This document shows positions 15,933-25,165 of a DNA stretch of 63,192 nucleotides, in pieces. The position numbers and the translations under genes were made by a program. The notes beneath the pieces are model-generated. The model had not been told where the DNA came from. It made no database searches and saw only the letters and a list, made by a program, of their open reading frames with translations. Source of the stretch: a virus. Numbering within the stretch: position 1 is the first letter of the stretch; every line of letters starts with the position of its first letter. The stretch covers positions 1-63,192 of IMG/VR virus record IMGVR_UViG_3300044960_000525; one strand, 5' to 3'.

Positions 15933-17168
15933 ATGCCAATTGGATTGACAGGATTTTTGGGTGCAGGACGAGAGACGGTGTGGGGCACACCTGTGGCGGC
16001 GGTGCGGTATGCGCCGCTGATGAGCGAGAATCTCGATCCCGCGATTGAACATGTCGGACACGATAACGTGCTCGGATTTGGGGTGAGCCAGCAACAGTCC
16101 CCGGTATCCGGGCTCCGGACTGTCTCGGGAGAAATTGTGTTTCAGTCCCGTCCCGCATTTTTGGGAGATATGCTGCGGGCCCTGCTCAACAGCCCCATTT
16201 CCGCAGCACTGACCGTTGCCGATACCGGAGCATCACAGGATATCAGCGTCAACGCCACGACGCGGACCTTCACACGAGCGTCTGGAAGTTTTCTGACCGA
16301 CGGGTTCAAAATTGGACAGACCATTATTCCGAGCGGATACGTTGCGAGCGGGAACAACGCACCACGGGTGATTCATAGTGTCACCGCGAGCACCATTACT
16401 GTGGTCAATGGCGCGGGGCTCGTCACCGAAGCGGGAACAGGAAATGAACAGATCACCGCAAGTGCGGGTGGAATTCAGCACCTGTATCGTCCTCGCAATA
16501 CCCCCTTTGCGCCAGAAACCTGGTGTGCGCCGTACACGTTTGAGGTGTTCAAAGGGGTGGGGACCCAATCCCATCAGTTTCCTGGTGTGGTTGTCGATTC
16601 CATGGAGTTTCGATGGGGCGCGGGAAACCGACTCATGTCGGTGTCGATGAACACGATTGGGAAAGACCTTCCGACGTTCATCACGAAAACGACGCCTACG
16701 GTTGAAGACACGCTTCCCTTTGCGTGGAATCAGTGCTTCATCACGCTGCCTGATCCCACGCTGTTCAAGCAGTTTTCCGACTTGACGCTACGCATTACGT
16801 GGGGATTGCGCGCAGAATCTCTCATTGATGGAACCAGTGTCATTGGTGTGGTGATGCCGGATCAGTTGTTGTCGGTGGAACTCTCTGGAACCGCGTATCC
16901 CTTTACCACGGACGAATACCAGGAGTTTATTGCACAGTCGGAGCGTCCGGCGATCATCACCTTCGTGTCCGATGAGGTGATCGGAGCGACGAATCGGTAT
17001 CTCCTTCGTTTTTCCTTCCCCCGATTGCGCTACTCCGTCTATCGGTACGGTTTGCGAGGCGTCGGGCTCATTCAAGCGGAAATTACCGCACGGTCGTTCT
17101 ACAACGTTGCCACAACCCAGGGGTTCGAGGTTCTGTTGCAGAACGGCATCACGAGTTATGAAGCGTAA
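15933..17168 (+). CDS. Major tail tube protein
   Basis: 411 aa. Begins MPIGLTGFLGAGRETVWGTP, the typical opening (G.G.ETtwGTp) of tail tube proteins; then beta-rich with SFLTDGFKIGQTIIPSGYV and a C-terminal QAEITARSFYNVATTQGFEV. Preceded by AGGAAGGAG and followed by a strong terminator, consistent with high expression. Confidence 0.85.
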   Translation: MPIGLTGFLGAGRETVWGTPVAAVRYAPLMSENLDPAIEHVGHDNVLGFGVSQQQSPVSGLRTVSGEIVFQSRPAFLGDMLRALLNSPISAALTVADTGASQDISVNATTRTFTRASGSFLTDGFKIGQTIIPSGYVASGNNAPRVIHSVTASTITVVNGAGLVTEAGTGNEQITASAGGIQHLYRPRNTPFAPETWCAPYTFEVFKGVGTQSHQFPGVVVDSMEFRWGAGNRLMSVSMNTIGKDLPTFITKTTPTVEDTLPFAWNQCFITLPDPTLFKQFSDLTLRITWGLRAESLIDGTSVIGVVMPDQLLSVELSGTAYPFTTDEYQEFIAQSERPAIITFVSDEVIGATNRYLLRFSFPRLRYSVYRYGLRGVGLIQAEITARSFYNVATTQGFEVLLQNGITSYEA

Positions 17169-17197
17169 TTAAGCCCCATATCGGGTGTGACCGAAGC

Positions 17198-17227
17198 GGG
17201 AGAGTTGAGCACCAACTCTCCCCTTTT
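17198..17227 (+). terminator. Rho-independent terminator after tail tube gene
   Basis: 10-bp perfect stem GGGAGAGTTG (17198-17207) with CAACTCTCCC (17213-17222), loop AGCAC, followed by CTTTTGGTTT. Confidence 0.9.
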
Positions 17228-17304
17228 GGTTTGAAGAGCAGGACAGGGCCTCTCTTGCGCGAACACCACCGATCACGTATGGTGAATTGAGGAGGGGGTT
17301 GAGG

Positions 17305-17775
17305 ATGACAACACGCGCACAGAAAATTCGTGAACGCACGATCAAGGTCGTGGTTTCTCCGCTCACAGGAATCGACTACGAAATTACCAAAATCATGTTT
17401 GAAGACTTGATCGCCGAATTGGGGGAGATTCCTCTCGATCTTTTTGGCATGTCTCCCAACGAGGCGGTAGACGAAGCCACGAGCGAAGAGCATCAGCGCG
17501 AACAGATGCGGTTCGTTTTTCAAAATATCCACAAGATCAAGGAATTTTATCGTGCTGTGCTCAAACTCGGGTGTCTCGACCCTCGTGTTGTTGAAGATGT
17601 TCGTGACCCTGACCACGAAATCACTCCCTCGATGCTCGGGGAAGACTATCAGTGGCTCATCAACGAGATCATGGAATACAGCGGGTATGTGGGAAAAGAG
17701 CCGCAACCCTCCGACGCCTTGCCGAAAGCGAATTCGGAAGAACTCTCGGGTACACCGCCGAACGGTTTGGCGTAG
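17305..17775 (+). CDS. Tail assembly chaperone, short form (G)
   Basis: 156 aa. Helical acidic protein between tail tube and tape measure, the fixed place of lambda G-type chaperones, which coat the tape measure during tail assembly. ATG 17305 chosen because of GAGGAGGGGGTTGAGG upstream. The slippery heptamer at 17691-17697 lies in the right phase for a -1 shift, giving the longer GT form. Confidence 0.85.
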   Translation: MTTRAQKIRERTIKVVVSPLTGIDYEITKIMFEDLIAELGEIPLDLFGMSPNEAVDEATSEEHQREQMRFVFQNIHKIKEFYRAVLKLGCLDPRVVEDVRDPDHEITPSMLGEDYQWLINEIMEYSGYVGKEPQPSDALPKANSEELSGTPPNGLA

Positions 17776-17912
17776 CGCCAAGTGCGTTTATTCGCCGTTC
17801 AGTTGGTGATGTCTTGTATGACCTGTTCACGTTTCTCAATATGCGCCGCCATGAGCAACAGGAAGAACAGCGTCTGTCCGGTCCCAGACTAACGCTGCCA
17901 CGGAGATTGTGA
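17305..17912 (+). CDS. Tail assembly chaperone, frameshift product (GT)
   Basis: Made by -1 ribosomal frameshifting at G-GGA-AAA (17691-17697): after ..SGYVGK translation continues RAATLRRLAESEFGRTLGYT..., giving about 202 aa. The -1 frame stays open from well upstream to TGA 17910-17912, two bases before the tape-measure ATG. It has protein-like content (FIRRSVGDVLYDLFTFLNMR). Frameshifting here is conserved in siphophages; the ratio G to GT sets tail assembly. Confidence 0.85.
17691..17697 (+). promoter_or_regulatory. Programmed -1 frameshift site GGGAAAA
   Basis: The heptamer is read G GGA AAA in the zero frame, the X-XXY-YYZ arrangement. It differs from lambda's GGGAAAG only in the last base. 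Confidence 0.85.
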
Positions 17913-17913
17913 G

Positions 17914-20900
17914 ATGGCTGTAGATCGGCTGGACATCATTATCAATGCTGTAGATCATGCGACAGCGAAAATTCAACATTTGAATAACAACATGGTCCGC
18001 TATCTCCAAGGCATGACGGTGCAAAACCGTCACTTGCGGACCGCCGTTCAGCAGACCAACGCAACGCTCCAACAGCAATCAGCCATTCTCCAGCGTACGG
18101 CCAACCAGCAAAGCCAATATATGCGAAATATGAGTGTGCAATTGAGCCATGTCATTCAGCGATTGAATACGCTCATTGCGAATACGCGACACTATACGAC
18201 GCAGACACAGACCGCAGCCACCGCCACGCGGACGGCGACGACCGCTACCCAGTCATGGGTGGGCGCTCTTGCCAATCTTTCGGGCAACCTTGTGCGCGTC
18301 ATTGATAATTATCGTCATTTGCTCTTGAGAATTACTGTTGGTGTTGTTGTCTTTCGTAGCACAACGATGGCTATCGGCGGGTTTATCAACGCCATCAAAA
18401 GCGGAATCCAAGAAGTCGAGAATTATGAGCGTGCGATCTTGAGTATGACCTCAGCGTTTGTGTCCATGGATAGGCGAACCACCAGTGCGAACATCAGTCA
18501 GATGTTTCAGCAAACCGAGGAATATGTTCGTGCGCTGCTCAATTCGTTGCGTCTGCTCGACGTTGAGTTTTCTGGGTCACTTGAAGATTTGATCGCTATT
18601 ACCCGTGAATTTGCGGTGTATGGTGTCGTGATTGACACCAATAATCGAAGGCACCTTGAAGGGTTGCGTGGTGTTGCTGAAGCGATTAAAGCCCTCTCAC
18701 CGCACATGGATACAGCGAGAGAAGCGGCACAACTTGTACGAGCGGCTGTTTATGGAATTCGTGGCGAAATGGATAACGTCACACGCGCCCTTCGACTCTC
18801 GGGAGAAGAAGGGAAGAAGTTCCGCGCTGAGATGAACGCCGCAAAAACTCCTGCAGAACGTATGAATATCATTTGGGAGGCGCTTGCGGATCGAACGAAG
18901 GGATTCATTGAAGCGGGCGAACGGATGCGATTTACGCTTGAAGCCTCGGTAACGTCCCTGGAGACCGTATGGACAATTATTAGTCAAGAAGGGTTCAAGC
19001 AGGTATGGAAAGACATTGTGTTGACGTTGCAAGAATGGCGAAGTCTGCTCATGGACAACAATGGACAATTGACCGAGATGGGACAGCGGTTGGCCGACGA
19101 GATTAATGTTCAGTGGGAGCGGATCAAACAGGCGCTACGAGACGCTTTTGGAGGCACAGAACTTCCTGATTTTATTGCGCTAGTCAGAACAGCGGGAGAT
19201 ATTCTGGTCTCAATTATTCGTACCATTAACACGATTACCAAGACATTTATGGAGTTCAAACGGACATGGGATGCGCTTCCTGGATTTATCAAACAATTGG
19301 CAACCATAGCGGTGATTGCGCGATTTTTGTTGGGTCTCGATATTGTTTCAATGTTCATCAGACTTGGGAGATTCGTTGGGAGACTGCTTCCCTATCTTGA
19401 TAAATTGACCACAGCCTTTTGGGGTTTGCGTCTTGCGACATTGGGGTGGTACGGGGCGCTGATTCTCATTGGGGCAGGAACGGTTCTCTGGGCTATTCGA
19501 ACGATTGCGAGAAACATCGAGCGACTTCAAATGGGATTGCCACCTGGGGTGTTTCCTGACCAAGCCCTGCAGAGTGTTCGAACGCCGATGCTTCGTCTTC
19601 AGATACAAGGTGAGCGTCCTGGGCTCGCAGGGCTCACCGTACCACGATTGGAATATGAGCGTCCTTGGCTAGAACCCCCGCCATTTGGTCAACCGATTCC
19701 GTCATTGATCCCCTCGAAGCCGAAGAAGCCGCCGTTCACACCACAACCGACTCCGCGTGCTCCTGACGACAAGCAGCAAGGTCGTGAAGGTCGTGATCCT
19801 GCGATTGATAGGTTGCGTGACTTTCTCGCACTCAAGCAGCGGCAGCGTGAACTGAATGAAATTACCGCGGAAGAAGAACTCCAGCAATTGCGCACGACAG
19901 GAATGGCGTTGGCGAACAAGATCAAAGACGTACGCGAGAAAGAACTTGCGCTCCATAACGTTCGTGTTCGGATGCAACGGGTTGAGCAGGAGATGTATGA
20001 GTCCAGAATTCGAATCAATCAGGAACGCGAAGAAGCCACTAAACAACATGCACAGGAAGTCGAGCGTCTTACTGAAGACCTAGAACGCATGGTTGAACAA
20101 GCGGAAACTGAATATGATGTCTCACGAATTCAGCAATATCTCGCGGCAGCCGAGGCTGCAGGGACAATCACGAAAGAAGTGGCTGATGCGTGGCTTGCAA
20201 AGGTACGAGCCGTTGTTGAACTACGACAAGAAATTCGTCAAGCAGAAATCGACTTTGAGAATCAACGACGGCAGGACGAGCAAGCGGAAATTGAAATTCA
20301 ACAAAAGAACGAACAGCGACGCAAAGACGCCGATGCTCAACTCGAACTCCTGAGAGCAGAAATTGATTTGCAAGAAGCACTGGATGCGATTCGCCGTGAA
20401 GGAATTATTGGCGAGCGTCAGCGATATGAGGCCGATCTGAGAGCGCGACAGCGCGTTATTGAGAATTTGCAGCGTCAACTGGATTTGATGGAAAAGGCTA
20501 ACGAAGAAGCGGCGAAAATGCCGGGAGGGGTACTTGTCTATTCACCGCGCGAGATTCAAGAAATTACTGATAAAATCAGGATTGCCAAAGAGGAGGCTAA
20601 TGCATTTCAAGAAGCGTTCCGTATTCGTACCGATCCTGTGGCCGCATGGGCCGCGGTGATTGAGCAAATTCGCGGATATGTCCATAATTGGTATGAGACC
20701 TTTCTGAGAGTCACCGATGCAATTGAAGGAGCGTTTCAGCAACTCTTTACCGATATTTTGTCTGGAAGCAAGGAGTTTGGCGAATCATTGTTGGACTTTT
20801 TCCGAGGGATCGTAAACGCAATTATTGCGGAATTGGCTCGACTCGCCGCGCGATGGGTTATTGGGTGGCTGTTCCCGTTTGCGAAAGGCGGGATCATCCC

Positions 20901-21234
20901 AATGGCTCATGGAGGAATGATTCCTGCTTATCAATATGGCGCTGTCGTTGCAACAGGAAGTCGCGCGGGGGTGTATGGAGAACCCACCTATCTCGTGGGT
21001 GAAGGACGTAATCGTGAAGCGGTGGTTCCACTGCCCGATAATCGTTCCATTCCTGTGCGATTCGAGAATGGAGGGGCACAACAGCCGCTCGAAGTAAAAA
21101 TCAAAGTCGTTCAAGTCTTTGATCCGCGTAATATTCCAAAGCCTGATCCTGATGAAATTCTCGCGGTCGTGGCTGCGGATGCAATGCGGGGAGGACCGAT
21201 GGCCAAGGTTATCAAGAAAGTAATTGGGCGGTAG
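17914..21234 (+). CDS. Tape measure protein
   Basis: 1106 aa, the longest gene of the tail region. Long Gln/Asn-rich coiled coils (about 20-110 and 640-900), three hydrophobic stretches (for example RITVGVVVFRSTTMAIGGFI, QLATIAVIARFLLGLDIVSM and TLGWYGALILIGAGTVLWAI), and the usual Gly-rich end (AKGGIIPMAHGGMIPAYQYG, later YLVGEGRNREAVVPLPDNRS). It sets tail length and helps DNA entry. At roughly 1.5 angstrom per residue the tail would be about 150-165 nm. Confidence 0.95.
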   Translation: MAVDRLDIIINAVDHATAKIQHLNNNMVRYLQGMTVQNRHLRTAVQQTNATLQQQSAILQRTANQQSQYMRNMSVQLSHVIQRLNTLIANTRHYTTQTQTAATATRTATTATQSWVGALANLSGNLVRVIDNYRHLLLRITVGVVVFRSTTMAIGGFINAIKSGIQEVENYERAILSMTSAFVSMDRRTTSANISQMFQQTEEYVRALLNSLRLLDVEFSGSLEDLIAITREFAVYGVVIDTNNRRHLEGLRGVAEAIKALSPHMDTAREAAQLVRAAVYGIRGEMDNVTRALRLSGEEGKKFRAEMNAAKTPAERMNIIWEALADRTKGFIEAGERMRFTLEASVTSLETVWTIISQEGFKQVWKDIVLTLQEWRSLLMDNNGQLTEMGQRLADEINVQWERIKQALRDAFGGTELPDFIALVRTAGDILVSIIRTINTITKTFMEFKRTWDALPGFIKQLATIAVIARFLLGLDIVSMFIRLGRFVGRLLPYLDKLTTAFWGLRLATLGWYGALILIGAGTVLWAIRTIARNIERLQMGLPPGVFPDQALQSVRTPMLRLQIQGERPGLAGLTVPRLEYERPWLEPPPFGQPIPSLIPSKPKKPPFTPQPTPRAPDDKQQGREGRDPAIDRLRDFLALKQRQRELNEITAEEELQQLRTTGMALANKIKDVREKELALHNVRVRMQRVEQEMYESRIRINQEREEATKQHAQEVERLTEDLERMVEQAETEYDVSRIQQYLAAAEAAGTITKEVADAWLAKVRAVVELRQEIRQAEIDFENQRRQDEQAEIEIQQKNEQRRKDADAQLELLRAEIDLQEALDAIRREGIIGERQRYEADLRARQRVIENLQRQLDLMEKANEEAAKMPGGVLVYSPREIQEITDKIRIAKEEANAFQEAFRIRTDPVAAWAAVIEQIRGYVHNWYETFLRVTDAIEGAFQQLFTDILSGSKEFGESLLDFFRGIVNAIIAELARLAARWVIGWLFPFAKGGIIPMAHGGMIPAYQYGAVVATGSRAGVYGEPTYLVGEGRNREAVVPLPDNRSIPVRFENGGAQQPLEVKIKVVQVFDPRNIPKPDPDEILAVVAADAMRGGPMAKVIKKVIGR

Positions 21235-21270
21235 GATACAATATGACTGACTCCAAGGGAGGGATGGGTG

Positions 21271-21531
21271 ATGCCGCGTATTACTGTTGTGGCCGTTGAT
21301 GCGCTTGGCGCTCGTTCAGCCCCAGCCACCGTTGAGGTGCGTGTCAACCAAGCACCAGTCATTGACACTGTGACGGTGGACCCACCGCGAGTGAATCCAG
21401 GAGGAGAAGCACTCATCACCATTGTCGCACGCGACCCGGACAATGACGCGCTAACCTACGAGGTCACAGCAGACGTTGGAAGTATCGAAGCAACAACGCA
21501 GCCGCACATCTTCCGGTATCGTGCGCCATAA
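21271..21531 (+). CDS. Small Ig/cadherin-like tail protein
   Basis: 86 aa. The phrase NQAPVIDTVTVDPPRVNPGG followed by ALITIVARDPDNDALTYEVT and ADVGSIEA is a bacterial Ig-like/PKD-type beta-sandwich repeat. ATG 21271 has GGGAGGG 7 bases upstream. It is the first of three consecutive genes with such domains just after the tape measure, probably a surface-exposed tail decoration. Confidence 0.7.
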   Translation: MPRITVVAVDALGARSAPATVEVRVNQAPVIDTVTVDPPRVNPGGEALITIVARDPDNDALTYEVTADVGSIEATTQPHIFRYRAP

Positions 21532-21541
21532 GGGGCCTCTA

Positions 21542-21778
21542 GTGTTCAATTGGCTGCTAACGCTCGTGCGACGGATATGGGACTGGCTGCGGGGCTGGCC
21601 GCTCCACCCAACGATTACATCTATTCAGGCTGATCCTACGGTCGTCGCCCCGGGTGGCACATCTACCATCACGGTGCGTGTGCGTGGTGGTCAGGTGCCA
21701 TATCAGTATGTGGTGAGCACCACCCATGGACGTGTCCAGCAAATCAGCGATGGGGTTTTTCAATGGCGCGAGGAGTGA
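21542..21778 (+). CDS. Small membrane-anchor plus Ig-like protein
   Basis: 78 aa from GTG 21542 (AAGGGG upstream). An aromatic amphipathic start (FNWLLTLVRRIWDWLRGWPL) followed by the same Ig-like phrase as the previous gene (ITSIQADPTVVAPGGTSTIT). The two genes and the first residues of the next (ELTIRVRDSLGLEARRTVSV) look like separated repeats of one ancestral fibre. Confidence 0.65.
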   Translation: MFNWLLTLVRRIWDWLRGWPLHPTITSIQADPTVVAPGGTSTITVRVRGGQVPYQYVVSTTHGRVQQISDGVFQWREE

Positions 21779-21784
21779 TGGGCG

Positions 21785-23605
21785 ATGAGTCCTGAACTCA
21801 CCATTCGTGTGCGTGACTCGTTGGGGTTGGAGGCCCGACGGACCGTCTCAGTGCCGGTGGAGACCGGTGCGCCCGTCGTACGCTGGTCCACGCTGGGGTT
21901 GACCCGTACGTCGTCGTACGTCATCCCGTCCGGGGTGACGGTACTGCAGGACGTAGACGACGCCGAGGTTGGCCGCCTCCAAGTCCTCGGTGTGCTGCGA
22001 GCAGATCGCACCCGCCCGACACGCCTCCGACTCTACGGGAACCTGGTCGTCACGGAAGGGGGTGTGGTGGACTACGGCACGCCGGAGGACCCGGTGCTGG
22101 TGGACTGTCGGCTGTGGTGGCCCGTGGTGGATGAGTCGCGGATCGTCGGGGGCGGCATGACCGTGCTGGAGACCGACCCCGGGCTGTGGGTGATGCACCA
22201 CGGCAGGCTGCAGACGCACGGCGCGCGCACGACCCCGTGGACGCGCGCCACGAGCGGCCTAGTGGCGGGGCAGAGCGAGTTCACCGTCGAGGATGCGTCC
22301 GGGTGGCGCGCGGGGGACGAACTCGCGATTGCGCCGACCAATCCACCGACGACGCCCTCGTACTGGATGCAGACGGAGCGGCGCATCATCGCATCAGTCA
22401 GCGGCAACGTCGTGCGGCTGACGCTCCCGCTGTCGGTGGCGCACCCCGCGGTGGTCACGCCGTGGGCGACGTACACCGCGGAAGTCGCGAACCTCACGCG
22501 CACGGTGAAGATCGGCGGGACACCAACCGGTCGCGCGCACATCTTCATCCACGCGCATCATCCACAGGCGATCCACTACGCGGAGTTGCACCACCTGGGC
22601 CCGCTGGGCACAGGACGAGGACGCTACGCGCTGCACTATCATCACAACTTCGATGGCACCGACGGTACGGTCGAGGAGGGTGTGGTCGCGCACGACATCG
22701 GGAGTAACGCGTTCGTCCCGCACCTGAGTAGCGGGATCACGTTCCGCCAATTCGTTGCCGCGTTCATCAAGGACAACGCCTTCTGGTTCGACCCGCGTCG
22801 CACGAATCCGAACGAAGCCTTCATGGATTGGGGGCGTGTGACCTACGACCGCTGTCTCTCGATCCAGGTCGGCGATGGCGGCAACGACGACCACTATTTC
22901 CTCGGGGCGGGTGTGGGCAACCGCTGCCTCGACTGCGTGGCGGTCGGCGGCGAGGCCAAGGGCTTCAACTGGCCCGAGGATGAGAGTTTGGGGAGTCAGC
23001 CGGGGCAGGGGGTGTGGGAGTTCCGTCACGGGCTCGCGCACAACGTGCGGTTCCTCGGTCTGCGGAGTTGGCAGAACGATCCCTGGCTGCACACCATCGA
23101 CGGGTTCGATGGATACTACTGCCGCGAACAGGGACGTGAACCGTTCGCGGTGGAGTTGGGCGCGTACACCCTGCGCTACCAGATGCACCGGTTGCGCCTG
23201 TGGTGGCCCTCGGGGATCAAGACCCACGCGGTCGGGATCGACCACTATCACCACGAGCAGGATGGTCGCGGCGTGGAGGACTTCGCCCTCTGGGCGCGGG
23301 ACGACCAAGCGTTCAGCGAGCATGTCCCGCGTCTCATCGTGGCCCCCGTCTGGCGGAACTATCGGGTCGCGGGACTGGGCGTCCTGCGTACCACCGATGG
23401 GCAAGGTCGTTTGCAGGCCGTCAAGTACGAACTTCGCAACCCACAGACCCCGGGGACGCCGACGCCCGTGTGGTTCGCGGACGACTGTCACCCGGACTGT
23501 GAGGTGCTGCTCGTCCGCGACGGTCAGCCCACGCTGCGTCTGCGACGGCGGGATCAGCCGGGGACGTATGACCCGCGATTCAACGCGTCGGTGACGGTGC
23601 TCTGA
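21785..23605 (+). CDS. G8-domain/parallel beta-helix tail protein (CEMIP-like)
   Basis: 606 aa. Residues about 35-150 match the G8 domain (VIPSGVTVLQDV, LGVLRADRTRPTRLRLYGNL, VVTEGGVVDYGTPEDPVLVD). Next comes LWVMHHGRLQTHGARTTPWT, WRAGDELAIAPTNPP and TYTAEVANLTRTVKIGG, then a right-handed beta-helix (AELHHLGPLGTGRGRYALHY, HHNFDGTDG) ending in an Ig-like piece. This order is that of CEMIP/TMEM2 and bacterial G8 proteins, some of which degrade hyaluronan-type glycans. In a tail it would be a receptor-binding or depolymerising spike. GC content is clearly above that of the tape measure, suggesting recent acquisition. Confidence 0.85.
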   Translation: MSPELTIRVRDSLGLEARRTVSVPVETGAPVVRWSTLGLTRTSSYVIPSGVTVLQDVDDAEVGRLQVLGVLRADRTRPTRLRLYGNLVVTEGGVVDYGTPEDPVLVDCRLWWPVVDESRIVGGGMTVLETDPGLWVMHHGRLQTHGARTTPWTRATSGLVAGQSEFTVEDASGWRAGDELAIAPTNPPTTPSYWMQTERRIIASVSGNVVRLTLPLSVAHPAVVTPWATYTAEVANLTRTVKIGGTPTGRAHIFIHAHHPQAIHYAELHHLGPLGTGRGRYALHYHHNFDGTDGTVEEGVVAHDIGSNAFVPHLSSGITFRQFVAAFIKDNAFWFDPRRTNPNEAFMDWGRVTYDRCLSIQVGDGGNDDHYFLGAGVGNRCLDCVAVGGEAKGFNWPEDESLGSQPGQGVWEFRHGLAHNVRFLGLRSWQNDPWLHTIDGFDGYYCREQGREPFAVELGAYTLRYQMHRLRLWWPSGIKTHAVGIDHYHHEQDGRGVEDFALWARDDQAFSEHVPRLIVAPVWRNYRVAGLGVLRTTDGQGRLQAVKYELRNPQTPGTPTPVWFADDCHPDCEVLLVRDGQPTLRLRRRDQPGTYDPRFNASVTVL

Positions 23606-24678
23606 TGGCCCTGGTGACGTTCTCGCGCTCCTTCTACTGGCCCCAGGTCTTCCGCACCGCGGGTGGTGATCCGACGGGAGAGTTCGGCACGACCGCGCTC
23701 AACGCGAGCGGGCATCGCTTCGGCTGGGTGTTCACCGCGCCGGTCGGGGGATCGTGGGAAGGATTCGGCTTCCGCACGGGGAGCGTGACGACGGCGAGGG
23801 ATACGGATGCGCGCGCCGAGACGGTGGGCAGCGACGCCAACCCCACCGGCACGCTGGTCGCGACGGGTGCGCAGGTCACGATTCCGGCGGCATCCATCAC
23901 GGCGAACACCTGGATCACCGCGACGTTCGGAACCGCGCCCACCATTGCGGCAGGAGACGAACTCGCGGCGGTGCTTGCGCCCACCAGCACGCCGAACTAC
24001 CAGACCGCGAACCGTCTCATCAGGCACCTGGAGTCGTTTTGGCCTGCTGGACGGTTCTGGGGCGGCTCGTCGTGGACACACTTGCCCAACTGGCTCGTCT
24101 TCGCCGTTCGTATTGATGGGACCTGGATTTTCCTGCCCGGTGCGATCCCTATCGCAAGCCATCAGAACGTGCTCTTCCGCACCGGCCAGAGCCCCTCCGA
24201 GGTCGGCGTGTACCTGACGCCTTCGGTCCGCCTGCGCACCGTCGGGTTTCTGGTCAGCGGGTTTTCGTTCATGTCTGACGGTACCACTGCGACGGTGCGG
24301 GTGCGAGCGCTCGACAACACGGTGCTCGCGGAGTCCACGGGCTGGCGGGGCGGGATGCGGACGGCGCTGGGCAGCAACGCGTCGCAGTTACGCGGACGCT
24401 GGGCGAGTCCGACGACGCTGGAGCCGAACATCACCTACAGGTTGGTGATCGAGGGCACATCGTCCACTGACAACTGCCGCTTGCAGTATCAGCGGCTCCC
24501 GTCCACCGCGTACGCGACCGCGATGCCGCAGGGGTCTGGCCACTATCGCACCGAGCGGTCGGGCTCGGGCTCGTGGACGGACACGGACACCGACTACGCG
24601 AACATGGCGCTGGAGATCGACGCGGTCGAGGGGGGCGAAACTGTCCTCGTGCCGCGCCGGACGACGTACTTCGCCTAA
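23605..24678 (+). CDS. Beta-sandwich tail protein, unknown
   Basis: 357 aa, overlapping the previous stop by one base (TGATG). Two similar halves: AGDELAAVLAPTSTPNYQTA... and LEPNITYRLVIEGTSSTDNC, each after a segment like VRVRALDNTVLAESTGW, suggest jelly-roll carbohydrate-binding modules. GC-rich like its neighbours. Probably a spike or fibre component; no family recognised. Confidence 0.65.
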   Translation: MALVTFSRSFYWPQVFRTAGGDPTGEFGTTALNASGHRFGWVFTAPVGGSWEGFGFRTGSVTTARDTDARAETVGSDANPTGTLVATGAQVTIPAASITANTWITATFGTAPTIAAGDELAAVLAPTSTPNYQTANRLIRHLESFWPAGRFWGGSSWTHLPNWLVFAVRIDGTWIFLPGAIPIASHQNVLFRTGQSPSEVGVYLTPSVRLRTVGFLVSGFSFMSDGTTATVRVRALDNTVLAESTGWRGGMRTALGSNASQLRGRWASPTTLEPNITYRLVIEGTSSTDNCRLQYQRLPSTAYATAMPQGSGHYRTERSGSGSWTDTDTDYANMALEIDAVEGGETVLVPRRTTYFA

Positions 24679-24693
24679 TCAGGAGGGGCGCCG

Positions 24694-25155
24694 ATGGCAC
24701 GGGTCTACAGCATTGTGGTCGATGCGTTGTCCGTCAACGCGGTGACCGATCTCGTCTACATCAAGCCGCACGCGACGCGGGGTTTCGTCGTACACGAGGT
24801 GCTGGTCACGCAGGACACGAGCGAGACCAGCGAGCAGTTGCCGCTCAACCTGTTCCGCACCGCGACGGACAATGCGGCCCAGGGGACCGCGGGGACCGCG
24901 AACCCGCTGGTGCCTGGCGATTCGGCGTTCGGCGGTACGGTACGCGTGGGCATCACCGGCGCCAACCTCGCCGCGGAGACGACGCTGCTGCGGCGCGAAT
25001 CGCAGAACGTGCTCGGCGGATGGCATTACCTCCCGACGCCGGAAGCACGGTATGTCTTCCCCGGCGGCGGGCATGGCTTCGTCGTCAAACTCGACGCGGC
25101 CCCATCGTCCGCGCTGACCATTTCGGTGACGGTGACGATTGAAGAACTCTTTTAG
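24694..25155 (+). CDS. Small beta-rich tail protein, unknown
   Basis: 153 aa, good GGAGGGG ribosome site. Pattern VYSIVVDALSVNAVTDLVYI, then RGFVVHEVLVTQDTSETSEQ and FVVKLDAAPSSALTISVTVT looks like a trimeric fibre head or capping module. Last gene of the GC-rich cassette. Confidence 0.6.
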   Translation: MARVYSIVVDALSVNAVTDLVYIKPHATRGFVVHEVLVTQDTSETSEQLPLNLFRTATDNAAQGTAGTANPLVPGDSAFGGTVRVGITGANLAAETTLLRRESQNVLGGWHYLPTPEARYVFPGGGHGFVVKLDAAPSSALTISVTVTIEELF

Positions 25156-25165
25156 TTAGCGACCG

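Noticed and set aside
22394-23491. Long reverse-strand frames opposite the GC-rich tail genes
   Set aside because: Typical mirror frames of GC-rich coding DNA; no ribosome sites, no known motifs, and all neighbours are on the + strand.
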